Positions 44,617 through 54,200 are shown, numbered from the stretch's first letter. The stretch: DNA of 64,000 nt from Sinomicrobium sp. (GCA_029266035.1 JAJUFH010000002.1:159358-223357); one strand, 5' to 3'. Made by a program: numbers and translations. Notes: a model not told the origin generated them from the sequence alone.

Positions 44617-45177
44617 TCAATCGGCTACGACAATACGTTTTACACTTAAGTCGGCATATCCTGTACTTTGATTATCCATGTCATCTACAATACCTACCAT
44701 ATAAACATTTCGATCTGTAGAATGGAAAAAGATCAGTTCTCCTTTGGCAATTCGCTGGATATATTTACCCGGCCCATAATCTCTCTCACCGCGATCGTCT
44801 GGTTCGTCAAGTCCGAGTTCTTCCAACTTGCTTTCTGCGGCTTCAAATGCAGCGAGGATATCCTCTTGGGTTTCCAAACTCTCAAACAATTCTTGATTAC
44901 CACTATCGGCAGGTAACTTCATCAGTACACCGTCATTTCTTGTGGTCCATTCATCTATAATAGTCGAACCTGAACCAAATCCAGTAAGCCGATCACTATC
45001 GCTGGGTAGAATCATTGTAAAATTAGTTCTACTACTATTCCACAAGCCCAAATCTATCTTAGGCTGAACTGCTTCAGCCCCTTCCAGTGCATCGTTTCTG
45101 CTATGTCTTTTCATATTCATCACATCAAGTAGGTTAGCATCTGCATTATAACCCGGCCGATCCAGTCTTATCTGAAC
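44617..45177 (-). repeat. Duplicated C-terminal module, copy 1
   Basis: The coding stretch from VQIRLDRPGYNA to the stop is strongly similar to 46145-46681 in the adjacent gene, about two thirds identical by eye at the protein level. There is long matching stretches at the DNA level too (for example around the NDGVLMKLPADSGN motif). It carries a 7-residue insertion relative to copy 2. Confidence 0.85.
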
Positions 45178-46104
45178 AGTCTCTAATGCAACTGGTTCGG
45201 GTGGTGTACCAAAAGCAATCTCGGAAGCCAAAGCTGCTACTCCCTGATGAGAGTGTGCCTGTCCCGGGGCTATTCCGAATCCCCAGTTAAATGGAATATT
45301 GTAATTAGCCGCCAAAGCCTGGCTTTCGAGATAGAAGTTTCGAGCTCTTTCCACACGGTTCCATCCCTCGGCATCAGCTGCTGCAGTTTGTACTACTTCA
45401 TCATCACGTACCTGGTCATCACCCCCTACAATCACATATACCTTGTTCTGAAGTGCCTGTTTTACCATCGCTTCATCTACCGCCGTATTATTAAGCCCAT
45501 AAGCGTAATCTACATTCCAATCGGGCATGGTGTAATAACCAGCTGACCCAGCTATCATAAGTCTGGCGCGGTTGTCGGGTTTATGCCATATAAACCGGTG
45601 TACAAATTGCCCACCTGCAGAAAAACCATAGAGTACATAATCCTCCTCTTTGCTACCCACCTCTTCTTTTACATAATCAAACAAGGGTTCTATCATAGAG
45701 AAAGTCCAGTTTGCTTCGTCTACAGGCTCACCATCCACATCCAACACTCCTCCTCTATGGTATTCTCTTGAGGGGTAATCTTCGGCTGTAAATTCAGGAA
45801 CAATCACTAGAAAGTTATGGTCGTGAGCATATTGTGCTATTCCATTCCGATAACCTTCTGCATTACGACCATTTCCGTGCATATAAATCATAATAGGCAA
45901 GTCGGCCGCATTGCCGGGATTGTAATAAAACACCCTAATTGGTCTATCTTGAAAGGGTTCATAAGCGTCAAATACAAAATCTCCGCTCCCGTATTTGATT
46001 TTATCAGTCGAGGCCTCACGCTCGGTAAGGCCATTATCGGTATCGCACGACCAGATCGTCAGTGCAATTAATCCTAACAATATTTTAAATATTACTTTTT
46101 TCAT
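44617..46104 (-). CDS. Alpha/beta-hydrolase lipoprotein with C-terminal locus B module
   Basis: A 495-residue envelope lipoprotein (lipobox IWSC, Cys about 20) with an alpha/beta-hydrolase domain (about 40-300). An oxyanion-type YMHGNGRNAEGY lies at about 73-84, the nucleophile Ser in GFSAGG is about residue 162, and the GQAHSHQG segment holds a likely catalytic His. The layout resembles PHB-depolymerase/feruloyl-esterase-like enzymes. After about residue 309 comes a module of about 187 residues that is also found at the end of the neighbouring lipoprotein. It may cleave an ester in the substrate brought in by the locus B SusCD pair; the substrate is unknown. Confidence 0.82.
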   Translation of the reverse strand: MKKVIFKILLGLIALTIWSCDTDNGLTEREASTDKIKYGSGDFVFDAYEPFQDRPIRVFYYNPGNAADLPIMIYMHGNGRNAEGYRNGIAQYAHDHNFLVIVPEFTAEDYPSREYHRGGVLDVDGEPVDEANWTFSMIEPLFDYVKEEVGSKEEDYVLYGFSAGGQFVHRFIWHKPDNRARLMIAGSAGYYTMPDWNVDYAYGLNNTAVDEAMVKQALQNKVYVIVGGDDQVRDDEVVQTAAADAEGWNRVERARNFYLESQALAANYNIPFNWGFGIAPGQAHSHQGVAALASEIAFGTPPEPVALETVQIRLDRPGYNADANLLDVMNMKRHSRNDALEGAEAVQPKIDLGLWNSSRTNFTMILPSDSDRLTGFGSGSTIIDEWTTRNDGVLMKLPADSGNQELFESLETQEDILAAFEAAESKLEELGLDEPDDRGERDYGPGKYIQRIAKGELIFFHSTDRNVYMVGIVDDMDNQSTGYADLSVKRIVVAD

Positions 46105-46144
46105 CGATTTGTTTTTACTGAACTACTTATTAAAGTGAGACATC

Positions 46145-46681
46145 TCAATCAGAAACTACTATTCGCTTTATGTCCAAATCCAAATATCCTGTACTCTGAT
46201 TATCAATACCTTCAACAATAGCCACCATATATACATTCCGGTCAAAAGAGTGGAAGAAAATCATCTCACCAGAATTAATCCACTGAATATACTTTCCAGG
46301 TCCATTATCTACGCCAAGTCCAAGTTCACCAAGCTTATCTTCAGCTGTTTCAAATGCAGCAAGAATATCCTCTTCGGTTTCCAGTCCGTCAAAAAGATCA
46401 CGGTTACCACTATCGGCAGGTAGCTTCATAAGCACCCCATCATTTTTGGTTGTCCATTCATTTGTAATCCTTGCGCCAGATCCAAATCCACTCAAACGGT
46501 CCTCGCCTGTAGGTAATATCATGGTAAAATCGGTACTGCCACTGTTCCACAATCCAAAATCTATCCTCGGTTGAATATTGTAGTCTTCTGTTGCTTCATT
46601 CCTACTGTAGGTATCTCCGTTGATTACATCCAACATATTAAGGCTGGCATTATACCCAGGACGATCTAATCTAACTCTAAT
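46145..46681 (-). repeat. Duplicated C-terminal module, copy 2
   Basis: From IRVRLDRPGYNA to the stop, matching copy 1 in the hydrolase gene. Shared signatures are FGSG, EWTT, NDGVLMKLPADSGN, LETxEDILAAFExAE, GPGKYIQ and DNQSTGYxDLxxKRIVV. Gaps occur only around the acidic linker before GPGKYIQ and near the start. Confidence 0.85.
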
Positions 46682-47191
46682 GGCATCCAGTGTAGGAGGA
46701 ACGTCTTTTGTAACCGTAATCACAAAATCCCGGTAGTTTACCATAGGCGGTACACTGCTTGCCTCGGTAAGTCGTAAAACAATCTTTAAAGTATCACCCT
46801 GAGTGACAGCTCCAGAAAATATCTCCACTTCTGTCTCCTCACTAAAACTGCTGTTGGGCGGAATGGTAAGGGATTTTTTCCCGTTTATCGCGAAGTGTTC
46901 ACCTTCAATAGCTGTGGTTTCAGAAGGCTCCACCTCAAACACTGCTGTAAGTGCATCCGGCACATGAGCCCCAGCATATTGTACCCGCAATGGGATGATT
47001 TGGTTTTCTGTTTCATCAACCCCCAATGCTATATCTGCAGATAGTGCATTAGACGCCCTGTTGGGCGGTTCCCATTCTAAGAGTTGGCCGGTAAATATCG
47101 CTTCACGATCTTCAAAACAGCCGCTTATGCATAAAGCCAGAAATACTAAAGGCAAAAATATCCTGGAAATTACTATACTATTTCGTTTCAT
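46145..47191 (-). CDS. Lipoprotein with Calx-beta/DUF4843-like N-terminus and locus B module
   Basis: A 348-residue lipoprotein (lipobox ISGC, Cys about 25). The N-terminal part (about 30-170) is beta-rich with EGEHFAINGKKSLTIPPNSSF and LKIVLRLTEAS, like Bacteroidota surface proteins with Calx-beta or DUF4843-type domains. The C-terminal 179 residues repeat the module of the neighbouring hydrolase. No catalytic motif is seen, so a substrate-binding role at the surface is the most likely inference. It lies between the SusD gene and the hydrolase gene of locus B. Confidence 0.75.
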   Translation of the reverse strand: MKRNSIVISRIFLPLVFLALCISGCFEDREAIFTGQLLEWEPPNRASNALSADIALGVDETENQIIPLRVQYAGAHVPDALTAVFEVEPSETTAIEGEHFAINGKKSLTIPPNSSFSEETEVEIFSGAVTQGDTLKIVLRLTEASSVPPMVNYRDFVITVTKDVPPTLDAIRVRLDRPGYNASLNMLDVINGDTYSRNEATEDYNIQPRIDFGLWNSGSTDFTMILPTGEDRLSGFGSGARITNEWTTKNDGVLMKLPADSGNRDLFDGLETEEDILAAFETAEDKLGELGLGVDNGPGKYIQWINSGEMIFFHSFDRNVYMVAIVEGIDNQSTGYLDLDIKRIVVSD

Positions 47192-47200
47192 AATTTAGTA

Positions 47201-47230
47201 TGTTAGTTCGTAGTTTGTTAGTTCGTAGTT
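47201..47230. repeat. Perfect tandem duplication of 15 bases
   Basis: TGTTAGTTCGTAGTT occurs twice in direct succession just upstream of the second lipoprotein gene, in the 111-base gap after the SusD gene. It may be slippage; no function is inferred. Confidence 0.8.
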
Positions 47231-47302
47231 GTCGTCCAACAAAATGAGAGGTCAGCTAAGTATTCTCTACTATTGTGAAGGACAACTACGTCTTTTATAT
47301 GG

Positions 47303-48715
47303 CTAATAACCTGGATTTTGTTCGACATTGACAAATTCCGAATCGTCAATTTCTGAAGCGGGAATCTCAGCCAGTATACGATAATCGTCGTAACTGATAG
47401 TCGGCAGAGGTGCTTGTTTTGGGATATCCATAGCCCGGCGTTTTAGGTCGAACCAACGATGACCTTCAAAGGCGAATTCTCGCCGACGTTCATTCATCAC
47501 AGCCTCTATTACATCGGCCTTTGACGAAGGTGTAACACTCCCTGCTCCGTAGGCCGCCAAGCCTCGGGCTACCCTAAGAGTTTCGAGATCATCTCGGGCA
47601 TCTTGTAAGCTCCCTAACTCTGCATTGGCCTCCGCGCGAATCAATAGGAGTTCCGGAAAACGGAATATAGGCACATTGTCGGTATAGGCCCCTACACTAC
47701 CGTTGTACTTGATAAAATATGGAAATCCATCATCACTTGTTTTAATTAGGGAAAGACGCACATCATCCGGTTCGTAGCTATCTATCAAGGATTGAGACGG
47801 CAGTATATCAAACCAGCCTGATGGATTTATATATTGATCTAAAGCATCTGAGCTACCTAAACTCTCATTTTCCGGATCGATTCTCAATTCGTATATCGAT
47901 TCCGGATTGGGTTCCTGTTCATACATATTAGCTGCATAGACCGACTGACTAGCCAGACCTACGTTTGAGGCACTGATAGCCTGAGTGGCGTAATCAATGG
48001 CATTTTCCCAGTTTTCCAAATACAATTGTACCCGTGCCATCAGGGTAAGAGCAGCGGTATGATTGGCGTAATACACTCCACGATCTCCCTGAGCAAGCAA
48101 TTCTATTGCCTTCACCAGATCTGATTCAATCAAATCATAGACCTCTCTGTTGGTACTTCGAGGACGGTCGTCGGCATCGCTTACATCGTAGGTTGGGGTT
48201 TCTCGTATCATCACCCCCAAATCCCAGCCGTCGACCTCCCTACCGGGTTCATAACCGTATATCTTGACCAGATCGTGATAAGCAAAGGCCCGATGGAAAT
48301 AGGCTTCTCCAAGCAAACGATTGCGTACATCTTCAGACATTTCCTCCACATTATCTATGGCATCGATAATAATATTAGCTTCGTTTATAGGGTTCCATGC
48401 CGAAGCCCAAAGCCCCATATGTGACGCATGTCGATTAACTGACTGCCCCACATATCTTCCTGATGATATGGGATGGCGATCTGTATTATCTGCCAGCACA
48501 TCGGGTAATAAGACCAAATCTCGTCCGTATCGCGCTGCAGCACGGAGTCGACTGTGAAGGGAAATAGCCAAACCTTCCATACCTTCTGTGGTAGTTAGTA
48601 TTTGTCCTGGCGCTAGTTCTTCCGCCGGTTCTACATCTAAGTCACAACCGGTAAAGCAAAATAATATCCCCAGCCCTACGGTTGTCATTATTTTGTTATT
48701 TATATAGTTTTTCAT
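47303..48715 (-). CDS. SusD/RagB-type surface lipoprotein, locus B
   Basis: The 470-residue substrate-binding lipoprotein partner of the locus B SusC. It has a lipoprotein signal (FTGC, Cys about 24), SusD-like N-terminal helices (WASAWNPINEANIIIDAIDNV, LGEAYFHRAFAYHDLVKIYG) and the C-terminal RagB domain (FRFPELLLIRAEANAELGSL, FAFEGHRWFDLKRR) ending EQNPGY. The gene follows susC by 34 bases. Confidence 0.95.
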   Translation of the reverse strand: MKNYINNKIMTTVGLGILFCFTGCDLDVEPAEELAPGQILTTTEGMEGLAISLHSRLRAAARYGRDLVLLPDVLADNTDRHPISSGRYVGQSVNRHASHMGLWASAWNPINEANIIIDAIDNVEEMSEDVRNRLLGEAYFHRAFAYHDLVKIYGYEPGREVDGWDLGVMIRETPTYDVSDADDRPRSTNREVYDLIESDLVKAIELLAQGDRGVYYANHTAALTLMARVQLYLENWENAIDYATQAISASNVGLASQSVYAANMYEQEPNPESIYELRIDPENESLGSSDALDQYINPSGWFDILPSQSLIDSYEPDDVRLSLIKTSDDGFPYFIKYNGSVGAYTDNVPIFRFPELLLIRAEANAELGSLQDARDDLETLRVARGLAAYGAGSVTPSSKADVIEAVMNERRREFAFEGHRWFDLKRRAMDIPKQAPLPTISYDDYRILAEIPASEIDDSEFVNVEQNPGY

Positions 48716-48749
48716 CTGTCTCTATAGTTTTAAGATACCTCTTTTGTGT

Positions 48750-51700
48750 TTAAAAGCCCATGGTCAAGCCCGCAAGGAAAACCCTTGGTTGCGGATAAAA
48801 ATTCTGTGCTTGAGAAATAAGTTCCGGATCCGGACCGTCAAATTCTGTCCAGGTAAGCAGATTTTCTCCCTGTACAAAAACTGATAGATTGCTAATTCCG
48901 GCCTTTTCGAGCCATTCGCTAGGCACTTCGTAATTCAGGCGGATGTTTTTTAAACGGATAAAAGAACCGTCCTGCATACTACGGGTACTAAAAGGAAAGA
49001 CATTACCACTTCCGGGGAAGGAAGCTGTTGAATAAAAGCGGGGAATATGAGTAATATCTCCCGGTTGTTGCCATCTATCCCACATATGGGTACCTAGGGT
49101 TCTTCCTTTATCCGGTCGATCGTAAAACTGATCGCCCTGGACATTTCGGATATCCCTACCATATTCATAATGGAACAACACCTCCAAGCTTAATGGCCCA
49201 TAGCTAAAGCGGTTAAAGAACCCGCCGTAGAAATCAGGAAGCTGGCTACCGATAATCCCCCTATCTTCAGTACTGGAAGGGGTATAGGTGATATTTCCAT
49301 CTTTGTCATACCACATCGGTCGACCATCGGCAGGGTTCACCCCTGCTGTAAAATAGCCCCAGCGCAAATTTATAGGCTCACCCAGGCGAACTGTATTACC
49401 TATATTCTGCTGTCCCCCGAGGTCGATGATCTCACTCTCCAATACAGTGATATTAAACTCTGAGGTCCATTTAAACTTCCCTACATCTAGAAGGCGTACC
49501 CCTAGCTCACCCTCAAAACCTTGGTTACGCACCACTCCTACATTGTCCCAAATACTGGAATATCCGCTATTGGTCGGCAAGTTTCGCTCCAACAACAGGC
49601 TTTCGTTATTTTTTCTAAAAAAGTCGAACACCCCGTACACTCGTCCTCCAAAAAGAGCCCAGTCTACGGCTATATCTAGGGTACGAGCCACTTCCCAAGT
49701 GAGGCTGGCATTACCCAGCTGAATAGGGCGCAATCCTTTATTGCCATCATAACTTCCCCCTACTCCGTAGAGCGCCATAGAGGCGTAGTTGTTCAGACTT
49801 GAATTTCCTGTAGTACCGTAGCTAATTCTTGGCTTTAACTTGGTAAAAACAGTACTGTTTTCCATAAAAGGCTCCCGTGCTGCATCCCAAGCAAATCCGA
49901 GGGAGTAAAAAGTACCCCATCTCCTATCTGCACCAAAGCGCGAATGCCCGTCGTAACGCAAAGAGGCATTGGCAAAATACTTGCCTTTATAATCGTAAGT
50001 CACCCGGCTAAAAAAACCAGCTTTTTTATAATCGTTATAAGTTCCGCTGGTAGCGTAGTTTACCGCTGTAGCATTTAGGGTTCTAAAGAGATAACTCGGC
50101 AATTCCCTACCGTGTGCAATTTGACCTTCACTGTGCATAGACTGGTATTCAAAACCGACTATGGCACTTAGATTGTGATCTTCTCCAAAGGTGCGAGCGT
50201 AGTCGAACACCTGATCGGCATTCCAGCTGGTCACCATACGAGTACGCTCCCATACTCCTCCTCCGTAATTGCCATACCTAGGTATTCGGGGGTCGAAGAA
50301 TCGATGCCCTCTGGTAAAGCGGTGGTCTATATTCCAACGCGACCTAAAGCTCAGATCGTCGGTAATCTTATAGGTTGCAGCAAAGCTGGCCAACAACTCA
50401 GAGTTTCGCGTTTCCCGTTTTTCCAAATCGAGTACCTGAACCATATTGTAATTTACTCCAGGGATATTGTCAGTTTGGTACGAGCCATCCTCATTGTATA
50501 TAGGTATAGTCACCGGTGTGGTTACTGCTCCGTGGAATGGGCTGTTGGTATTGTTGGCTCCACTAGTAGAACCATCACTATCCGACAGTCCGGTGGCTCT
50601 GCTATAGGCGAGGTTAGTTTTTAGGTCGAAAGAAAGACGATCGGTCGCCTGGTGGTGAATATTGGTATTCAGAGTTATCCGTTCAAACTCTACACTTTTT
50701 ACCGTTCCCTCCTGATTGTTATATCCGGCAGAGACATAAAAGGTAGTTTTTTCATTTCCCCCTGTTGCCGAAAGACTTGTCCTTCGCTGTATTCCGGTCT
50801 GTAGCACCGCTTCACCCCAGTTGTAGGTACCCACCTCATCCGGATGCCCAAAACTGGCAATAGCTGCCTGACGTCCGGCCTCCCGAGGGTCTCCGTATTC
50901 TATACCACCAAAAGCCGTTGTTCCTAAATCTTCATAACGGTTGGCATAGGCTTCCTGCATAGCAGTTACAAACTCAGGTCCGTCCATCACATGGTAAAGA
51001 GGTGGTGATTTTGATATACCGAACTGGCTGCTAAATTTAAAGCGGGTTTTTCCTTCACGACCTCGTTTTGTAGTAATCAGCACCACACCATTGGCACCAT
51101 CGGCACCGTAGATTGCCGTGGCAGAAGCATCTTTAAGCACTTCCATAGATTCGATATCTTCTGGATTGAGGCTCGACATAATATTGGTGGATGCCTGAGT
51201 ACCTCGGTTGCTGGTTTCTATGCGAATACCGTCTACCACCCAGAGTGGAGTACTTCCTGCGTTGATCGAACCTATACCTCGTATTCTCACTCGGGCATTA
51301 GCACCTGGGGCACCACTGGTATTGATCAGGCGAACACCCGTTGCTCTTCCCTGTAAGGCCTGATCAGGGGTTTGTATACTTCTGTTTTCTAGAGCCTCGG
51401 CGGTGATAGCAGACACAGAACCTGTGGTTTCTGTACGTCTTCGAATGCCATAACCCGACACCGTTACACCCTCTAACTGGGTAACATCTTCTTTTAATTG
51501 CACATTCATCTCCCCTCCGGCAGCCTCCAAAACCACAGTCTGATATCCTATATAACTAAAGGAAATGCGATGGCTATTGTCGATCAATTGAAGTTCGAAG
51601 TTTCCGTCAAAATCGGTAACCACTCCGTTGGAGGTACCTTCTTCAATTACATTCACACCGGGTAAAGGAGCATTATCTACATCGGTTACCGTACCCTTGA

Positions 51701-52121
51701 CTACCATTTGAAGCGGGGGACGGTTGGCTTTAGAGCCGCGATTTTTTAGGCTTGCTGAAGTAGTCGACTTACCCAAAATAATCTGTTCTTCGTAGACCTC
51801 AAATTTTACGGGAGTGTTTTTAAAAAGCTCCTCTAATATTGCCTTTATCGCTTTTTTTTCGGCCTTAACCGTAACCTTTCGATTTACATCGATATGGTTC
51901 CGATTAAACAAAAACTTAAACTTTGTAGTGCTCTCAATCTGTTTGAGTACTTCCAGGACAGATACTTCTTCCATATCCAACGAAATTTTTTCGTTTTGAG
52001 AGTAGGTATTTGCCTGCAGATTAAACAGAGTAAGCACCGTGAGCAGAATGGTGATTCTCATCTTTAAGCTTAATTTCAGGGCACAACAGGGTACACCCTT
52101 TACATTAAAAAGTTTTTTCAT
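48750..52121 (-). CDS. SusC/RagA TonB-dependent transporter with STN domain, locus B
   Basis: The outer-membrane channel of locus B, 1123 residues. After a long N-terminal extension and signal peptide (about 20-42) come an STN domain (about 43-113, ISLDMEEVSVLEVLKQIE), a CarboxypepD_reg-like domain (VKGTVTDVDNAPLPGVNV), a plug (GYGIRRRTETTGS and VLKDASATAIYGADGANGVV) and the barrel, ending in FLAGLTMGF. The STN domain indicates signalling to the FecR encoded upstream. Confidence 0.96.
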   Translation of the reverse strand: MKKLFNVKGVPCCALKLSLKMRITILLTVLTLFNLQANTYSQNEKISLDMEEVSVLEVLKQIESTTKFKFLFNRNHIDVNRKVTVKAEKKAIKAILEELFKNTPVKFEVYEEQIILGKSTTSASLKNRGSKANRPPLQMVVKGTVTDVDNAPLPGVNVIEEGTSNGVVTDFDGNFELQLIDNSHRISFSYIGYQTVVLEAAGGEMNVQLKEDVTQLEGVTVSGYGIRRRTETTGSVSAITAEALENRSIQTPDQALQGRATGVRLINTSGAPGANARVRIRGIGSINAGSTPLWVVDGIRIETSNRGTQASTNIMSSLNPEDIESMEVLKDASATAIYGADGANGVVLITTKRGREGKTRFKFSSQFGISKSPPLYHVMDGPEFVTAMQEAYANRYEDLGTTAFGGIEYGDPREAGRQAAIASFGHPDEVGTYNWGEAVLQTGIQRRTSLSATGGNEKTTFYVSAGYNNQEGTVKSVEFERITLNTNIHHQATDRLSFDLKTNLAYSRATGLSDSDGSTSGANNTNSPFHGAVTTPVTIPIYNEDGSYQTDNIPGVNYNMVQVLDLEKRETRNSELLASFAATYKITDDLSFRSRWNIDHRFTRGHRFFDPRIPRYGNYGGGVWERTRMVTSWNADQVFDYARTFGEDHNLSAIVGFEYQSMHSEGQIAHGRELPSYLFRTLNATAVNYATSGTYNDYKKAGFFSRVTYDYKGKYFANASLRYDGHSRFGADRRWGTFYSLGFAWDAAREPFMENSTVFTKLKPRISYGTTGNSSLNNYASMALYGVGGSYDGNKGLRPIQLGNASLTWEVARTLDIAVDWALFGGRVYGVFDFFRKNNESLLLERNLPTNSGYSSIWDNVGVVRNQGFEGELGVRLLDVGKFKWTSEFNITVLESEIIDLGGQQNIGNTVRLGEPINLRWGYFTAGVNPADGRPMWYDKDGNITYTPSSTEDRGIIGSQLPDFYGGFFNRFSYGPLSLEVLFHYEYGRDIRNVQGDQFYDRPDKGRTLGTHMWDRWQQPGDITHIPRFYSTASFPGSGNVFPFSTRSMQDGSFIRLKNIRLNYEVPSEWLEKAGISNLSVFVQGENLLTWTEFDGPDPELISQAQNFYPQPRVFLAGLTMGF

Positions 52122-52171
52122 AATTTTACAATGTTATCTTGGTTGACAAGAATTAAGTCGACTGAATTTCC

Positions 52172-52201
52172 AATCGGAAAATGCAGCATCATTTTCCGAT
52201 T
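52172..52201 (-). other. Strong hairpin in the fecR-susC gap of locus B
   Basis: A 12-bp perfect stem (AATCGGAAAATG / CATTTTCCGATT) with a six-base loop lies 50 bases before the SusC start, inside the 228-base gap after fecR. On the minus (coding) strand no U-run follows it; a T-run follows on the plus strand. It could be an attenuator or mRNA-stability element separating regulator and transporter expression. Confidence 0.6.
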
Positions 52202-52349
52202 TTTTATTTTCCACCCTGGTATTGGTGAAGACAATTCAGTTTTTCCAAATTCTTATTTAAACTGATTTTGGCAGCACACCTTTGTGAAACTGCAACAGCA
52301 CAAATAATTGACGATTTATCTATTCATAGGCAAATGATTTTTAGATCGT

Positions 52350-53501
52350 TTAGTTGATAATTATCTTATTGTCTTTTATCTCATAATCGATGTCATAACT
52401 TCTATTGAAAGCCTCCAATACCTGCTCTATCGTCTCCACATCGAAGGTGGCGTCAAACCGCTGTTTGTCTAAGGTGGTATTGTTGTTGACAATCTTTGTA
52501 TTGTACCGGCGTTCCAAGGCCCTCCTTATCTTCAGGAATGAAGTATTGCGAAACATGAGTTTCCCTTTTATCCACGCAGTATACAATTCTGTATTCACCT
52601 TTTCCACACGTATTTCGCCACTGTCTTTTACCCACTCTCCCTTATCACCGGGTTTTAACAAAACCGGAGCTTTTTCTCGTCCCATATCAGTTGACCAAAG
52701 CGAAACCGATCCTGAAACCAATACGGTATTGATATCCTCGTCTTCCGGATAGTGAGACACATTAAACTTGGTACCTAATACCTGCACCTTCACACCGTTG
52801 GCACTGACTGTAAAAGGACGCTTCTTATCTTCGGTTACTTCAAAATAGGCCTCTCCTGTCAGATAGACATTTCTAGCGGAATCTTTTACAAATTTCACCG
52901 GATATCTCAGAGAGGTACCAGCATTGAGAAATACCCTTGTACTGTCTGAAAGTACTAGATTGAATTTCTGTCCGTAAGGCACCTTTATGGTTTGGTATTC
53001 CGGTTTGTCGGATACTGGCGTATGGGTATAAATCAGCTTTGATTGCTCCTGATAGCCTATCACTTCACCTTGAGCATCTCGCAATTCACCTTTATTATCG
53101 GGATCTACAGCAGCTACACTTCCATCTTCGAGTTCTATAACCACCTCTTTCTGTTCAGATACTAAACTATAGCCTTGCTTCTCTTTAACATCTCCTCTTT
53201 TAAACCAATAAGCCAGTCCGAAAAACAACAGCCCGATAGCGGCGTATTTCAAATACGGATTTATTCTGCCCCTTACCGAAGCCCTCCTGTCCTTTTTAAT
53301 TCGCTCTAAAAGCGTTTTTGTTATTTTATCTACGTCCGGTTCATTCACAGCAGAAATGGTTTGATAGTGTAGCGCTACATAAGATTCGAAGATCGGCAGA
53401 TTTTCGTCTGCACTGATCCATTCATTCAAAAGCTCAAGATCCTTTAGAGTAGCTTCATGAGATAAATATCTGATAATACTATTTTCTATATCCTGATTCA
53501 A
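52350..53501 (-). CDS. FecR-family anti-sigma factor, locus B
   Basis: The 383-residue membrane anti-sigma factor of locus B: cytoplasmic N-terminal part (about 1-80), transmembrane helix (about 85-101), FecR domain (about 165-270, TIKVPYGQKFNLVLSDSTRV and FEVTEDKKRPF) and C-terminal DUF4974 (TSFLKIRRALERRYNTKIV). Its start is only 96 bases from the proposed start of the divergently transcribed sigma gene, which is unusual for these loci. Confidence 0.94.
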   Translation of the reverse strand: MNQDIENSIIRYLSHEATLKDLELLNEWISADENLPIFESYVALHYQTISAVNEPDVDKITKTLLERIKKDRRASVRGRINPYLKYAAIGLLFFGLAYWFKRGDVKEKQGYSLVSEQKEVVIELEDGSVAAVDPDNKGELRDAQGEVIGYQEQSKLIYTHTPVSDKPEYQTIKVPYGQKFNLVLSDSTRVFLNAGTSLRYPVKFVKDSARNVYLTGEAYFEVTEDKKRPFTVSANGVKVQVLGTKFNVSHYPEDEDINTVLVSGSVSLWSTDMGREKAPVLLKPGDKGEWVKDSGEIRVEKVNTELYTAWIKGKLMFRNTSFLKIRRALERRYNTKIVNNNTTLDKQRFDATFDVETIEQVLEAFNRSYDIDYEIKDNKIIIN

Positions 53502-53597
53502 ATCGTTCTTTTTTTAGTAATGACAAAGCAAATTTTAAATCCCCTTGCTTTTTGTGTAATTTTTTTATTTATTTATTGCGCAATAACAATTTTTGCA

Positions 53598-54200
53598 ATG
53601 GACTACAGCAATGATTCATTTCTGATAAAGGGGTTGAAGGAAGGAGACGAAAAAGCCTATGTTTATATGGTGAGCCAGTACAACAAAAGGCTATACGGCT
53701 ATGCCCTGTCTCTTACCAACAACCATATGATGGCAGAAGACATCCTCCAGAATATTTTCTTGAGGACATGGGAAGACCGGCGTCGACTGTACATAAATTC
53801 TTCTGTTCAGAACTATTTATTTAAATCGGTTCACAACGAATTTATAAACCAGTACAAGAAAAACAGATCGACTATGCTTCTGGAATTGAAATACCACGAG
53901 GCACTGCTAAAAATGGTTAAAGACACAGACACCACCCAATTGGAAGAGCGGATCGAACAGGTCAAAAAAGAGATTGAAAATTTGCCTCCTAAATGCAGAG
54001 AGGCCTTTGTGTTAAGCAGAAAGGAGGGGCTCACCAATATCGAAATCTCCGAATATCTGAACATCTCAGTAAAAACGGTAGAGAGCCACATCACCAAAGC
54101 TTTTAGCATACTGCGAAAGCGATTAGCTCATAAACCCTTGTTGTTTGTACTGTTTAAAAAAAGGCCTGGTTTAAAATTCTTCCCACTGGTAATAAAGTGA
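53598..54200 (+). CDS. ECF RNA polymerase sigma factor, locus B (divergent)
   Basis: An ECF sigma-70 with region 2 (LKEGDEKAYVYMVSQYNKRL, AEDILQNIFLRTWEDRR) and region 4 (LPPKCREAFVLSRKEGLTNIEISEYLNIS) followed by a basic tail. I start at ATG 53598 (MDYSNDSFLIKGL), giving 200 residues. An ATG at 53520 would add 26 mostly hydrophobic residues that look non-coding. It is transcribed away from fecR, whereas loci A and C keep sigma and fecR in one direction. Confidence 0.92.
   Translation: MDYSNDSFLIKGLKEGDEKAYVYMVSQYNKRLYGYALSLTNNHMMAEDILQNIFLRTWEDRRRLYINSSVQNYLFKSVHNEFINQYKKNRSTMLLELKYHEALLKMVKDTDTTQLEERIEQVKKEIENLPPKCREAFVLSRKEGLTNIEISEYLNISVKTVESHITKAFSILRKRLAHKPLLFVLFKKRPGLKFFPLVIK

Noticed and set aside
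53520..53597. N-terminal extension of the locus B sigma factor
   Set aside because: The extra 26 residues are hydrophobic and absent from typical ECF sigma factors; the ATG at 53598 gives the usual start.
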